Shown one piece after another: positions 61,751 through 64,000 of a DNA stretch of 64,000 bases (position 1 is its first letter; each line of letters opens with the position of its first letter). This DNA comes from Sphagnum magellanicum. Taxonomy: Eukaryota > Streptophyta > Sphagnopsida > Sphagnales > Sphagnaceae. The notes under the pieces were generated by a model. It did no database searches, was not told the origin of the DNA, and was given only the letters and a program-made list of their open reading frames with translations. The DNA is taken from assembly GCA_021904315.1 (NCBI GenBank), contig CM038924.1, positions 12,078,026 through 12,142,025 on the forward strand. The letters run 5' to 3'. The position numbers were made by a program, and so were the translations under genes.

Positions 61751-62342
61751 ATCTTCGAAGGCAATGGAGTAGGTAGGTGTTGCCCTCTCAAGCATTAGTA
61801 AAATCTATGTCGACTTCCTCATTCAGACAATTGTAGTTGCTCTAGATGGAGCTCATGAACAATATTATTAGTGTTGAGGGATTCATTCATGACACCTTTG
61901 ATACACGTTAAATTTTTGGTGTTTATGTGTTAGCTTACCTCTTTGGGGACAGATGAAGCCCCAGGATATGCACAGACACCCATTCAATAACCAAAACATT
62001 GCTATTGTGGAGATGCAATTTTTGTTTCCAATTCCCAGATTGGGTCAGGTAGAAATGTTGCAAGCAGTAGTAATATATCAGATGAGCGCACACATGGCAG
62101 TGTAGTGTGACAGGCCGGCACTGCATATGGGGAGTTTTAGCAGCCAACCCAAAGACGATTTCAGGCTATATTTGCCACTATCAAAGCATCTGGTATGTAA
62201 AACCCTCTATATAGGCCTCTTTTATCCCTTAGGCTCACTCAGATGTTTGCTTGCATGTGGACAAGCTGAAATGAACTGAAATGAAGCTTACCCTGAGAAT
62301 GCAGCTTGATATTGAAGAAGGATACTATTGACTTCCATTTGC
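61751..62342 (+). other. 3' flank of SEC14-like gene
   Basis: Unique sequence between the stop codon and the duplicated block, probably holding the 3' UTR. No further gene seen. Confidence 0.45.
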
Positions 62343-64000
62343 TTGCTTGCTTCCTCTGGCGACAACAGATGAAGAAGAAGAAGACGAATTGCGTCTCTTC
62401 TTGCAGCGGCAGCAATCGTAAGCATCTTGGCATTCCAACAGAGGGCTGGAGCAGCAGCAGCTGGATCTTAGGCGCGCCGATGGAAGAAGAAGAGGCAGAT
62501 CGAATCATCAAATAGCAGCAGAGCAAAGCAGACTGTGCAGCAATTGGATGGCATTGATGAAGAAGACGAAGACAGCCGAGCTGGGATTGCAACCAGACAG
62601 CAGAAGAGAGATTTACTAAATGCGAGGGAGCGCCGCAGCGGATCCGTCGCTGCTCCATCTTTACCCTTCTTCTTCTTCGTGCTTCTTCCTTCCTTCCTCT
62701 CTATTAATAACAACAAAGAGATGCGGAGCTGCTTCGCCTCCTTCCTTCAGCCTCGGCTTTGATGACATTACATTCATGAGCCGCCGCCTCCTGCGCAAGC
62801 TCGTCGGAGATTGATTGCTGTTGCCCTGTTGGTGGTGGTGGTCTGTCAGTCTGTTTTTTTTTCCGGCTTTCTTTCCTCCACCGAGGAGATTTGTCCACCA
62901 CCTCCCTCCTTTGCTCTTCTTCTTCTTCTTCTTCAAGATTGCATTTACCCCAAGGAAGGAAGGTACATCATGATGCTTCCTTTAGTCTCCACAACAAGAG
63001 AGATGCTTCTTTCTTTTCTTTCTCTCCACCACAACAAGAGACAGAATTTCCTTGCACAACAAGCTAGTTACTGTATGATGTAGGTTTCATTTCATGACAT
63101 TCCTTTGCTATTACAAACAAAGTCTCCACTTGGGTCCTGGCGTTATAGATGTTTTTTGTTTTGGGTCCAGAGCTAGAACAGGTTTTCTCTTTGCAATCTA
63201 TGTATGTATTTTGTTGGGAATCATCATCCCTGATGATCTTGTTCTTGTTCTTGTTCATGCAGCTCCCACAGCTACTACTGCAGCCTCATGAAGAGCAACA
63301 GCATCTTTTCCTGTTGCTTTGAACTGATCCCCAACATATAGTTATCCATCTCAGAGGAAGTTCCAGTACTGCTGCTGTGCATTTTTTTCAGGGGTCACAG
63401 CAATCTTCCAGTGGATCCACTGGATTTCACTGCCATACCTCATCCAAGATTTCTAGTGCAGGGTCACATACTAAGCACCATTGGAGATGCTCTTAAGCTT
63501 TTGTTGCAGCTCCCACAACTGCTACTTACTTCAGCCTCAGACTTGACTCATGCACCTCATCCAAGATTTCTAGTGGAGGGTCACATATTGAACATTGGTG
63601 GAGATGCTTTCATTGTGGCAACTTCCAACTGTTGGCAAAACAAACTTGATGAGATCTTGAGAAAGTTGTGCAGAGAAAGGGTCTCCTATCTGGAGAAGGA
63701 CGATAAACACTAGTGAGAAAAAAGCTCCCAAAACCCAAAACCTTGAGTCCCACAACCCCCTCCCCCTATTTTTCCCTAACGAAATCATTTTTTTAATTTA
63801 ATTAAATTTTCAATGACAAAAAAAACTAATCAAAATTCAATATCTCCCACACACTTTAGGTGTAAAAATTTCCAAATCAATTTCATTAAATTCTACTCCC
63901 TAATGGCTTTTCAGCAATGTCAAGTGCATGTTTCAAATTTCCCTCCATACTTTTTTTATTTTAAATGAATATTTAATGAAAATTTTGTTCAATATTCAAT
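62343..64000 (-). repeat. Second copy of the kinesin upstream region, runs off window
   Basis: Near-identical and same orientation as 51389-53382. It lacks one 263-bp tandem unit and the (CAA)n/poly-T stretch found at 52036-52090, and has scattered substitutions. The left break falls in a GCTTGCTTGC run. It contains no kinesin coding sequence. If it keeps promoter activity it would fire leftward, antisense to the SEC14-like gene. Confidence 0.93.

Noticed and set aside
62239..62658. 139-codon minus-strand open frame shared with 51330-51704
   Set aside because: It lies in the duplicated kinesin leader DNA; sharing reflects the recent duplication. Ser/Leu-rich low complexity, no family.
51389..64000. 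The two large direct repeats (51.4 and 62.3 kb) as LTRs of one giant retrotransposon
   Set aside because: The DNA between them contains an intact host SEC14-like gene and AT-rich spacer, with no PBS, PPT or pol remnant. The first copy is contiguous with the kinesin leader, and no target duplication is visible.
1..64000. tRNA, rRNA or CRISPR features
   Set aside because: No cloverleaf, rRNA core sequence or regularly spaced repeat-spacer array was seen. The tandem arrays present have no unique spacers.

Overview
The window is nuclear DNA of a land plant. It holds spliced genes with GT-AG introns, plant-type gene families (CBP60, KIN-7 kinesin, plant SEC14-like), Arabidopsis-type telomere motifs (TTTAGGG) inside introns, a Ty3/gypsy chromovirus primed by initiator tRNA-Met, and long AT-rich repeat tracts. 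I cannot place the species. The repeat load and the divergence of the genes would fit a seed-free plant, but that is a weak inference.

Layout: (1) 69-2651, minus strand: five exons of an ATP-grasp-like gene of unknown function, running off the left edge, with a 238-bp tandem duplication across one intron/exon junction. (2) 2652-10545: its upstream region with another tandem duplication, a 0.49-kb foldback MITE, about 4.8 kb that looks genic but gives no convincing protein, and a 23-bp perfect hairpin that could be a small-RNA precursor. (3) 10546-14275, minus strand: a complete seven-exon CBP60 gene (675 aa by my splicing), with a minisatellite in intron 4. (4) 15.8-27.7 kb: gene-free repeat land with MITE copies, a pair of LTR-like direct repeats and degenerate tandem and inverted repeats. 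(5) 27744-34969: an intact 7226-bp chromovirus on the minus strand. Its two 943-bp LTRs look identical, it has a TTGAA target duplication, PBS, PPT and one 1496-aa gag-pol frame ending in a chromodomain. It sits inside an older repeat next to a broken DDE_1 (pogo-type) transposase. (6) 35.8-40.9 kb: repeat-rich spacer. (7) 40939-51301, minus strand: a complete 23-exon KIN-7 kinesin (1375 aa), whose introns carry telomere-like motifs, a MITE and two minisatellites. (8) 51.3-59.4 kb: kinesin upstream region, poly-T tandem repeats, a Harbinger-like MITE and AT-rich DNA. (9) 60353-61750, plus strand: a complete three-exon SEC14/CRAL-TRIO lipid-transfer gene. (10) 62343-64000: a near-identical second copy of the kinesin upstream region, placed just downstream of the SEC14 gene and running off the right edge.

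The four host genes have unrelated roles (a putative ATP-grasp enzyme, calmodulin-regulated transcription, microtubule motor, phosphoinositide/lipid transfer) and do not form a pathway cluster. The most interesting features are structural. A kinesin promoter copy points antisense into the SEC14 gene, a tandem duplication has created a candidate poison exon, and there are several foldback, hairpin and nested-transposon structures. Exon boundaries were read by eye from splice signals and frame continuity. Every joined exon keeps the frame, but positions may be off by a base or two.
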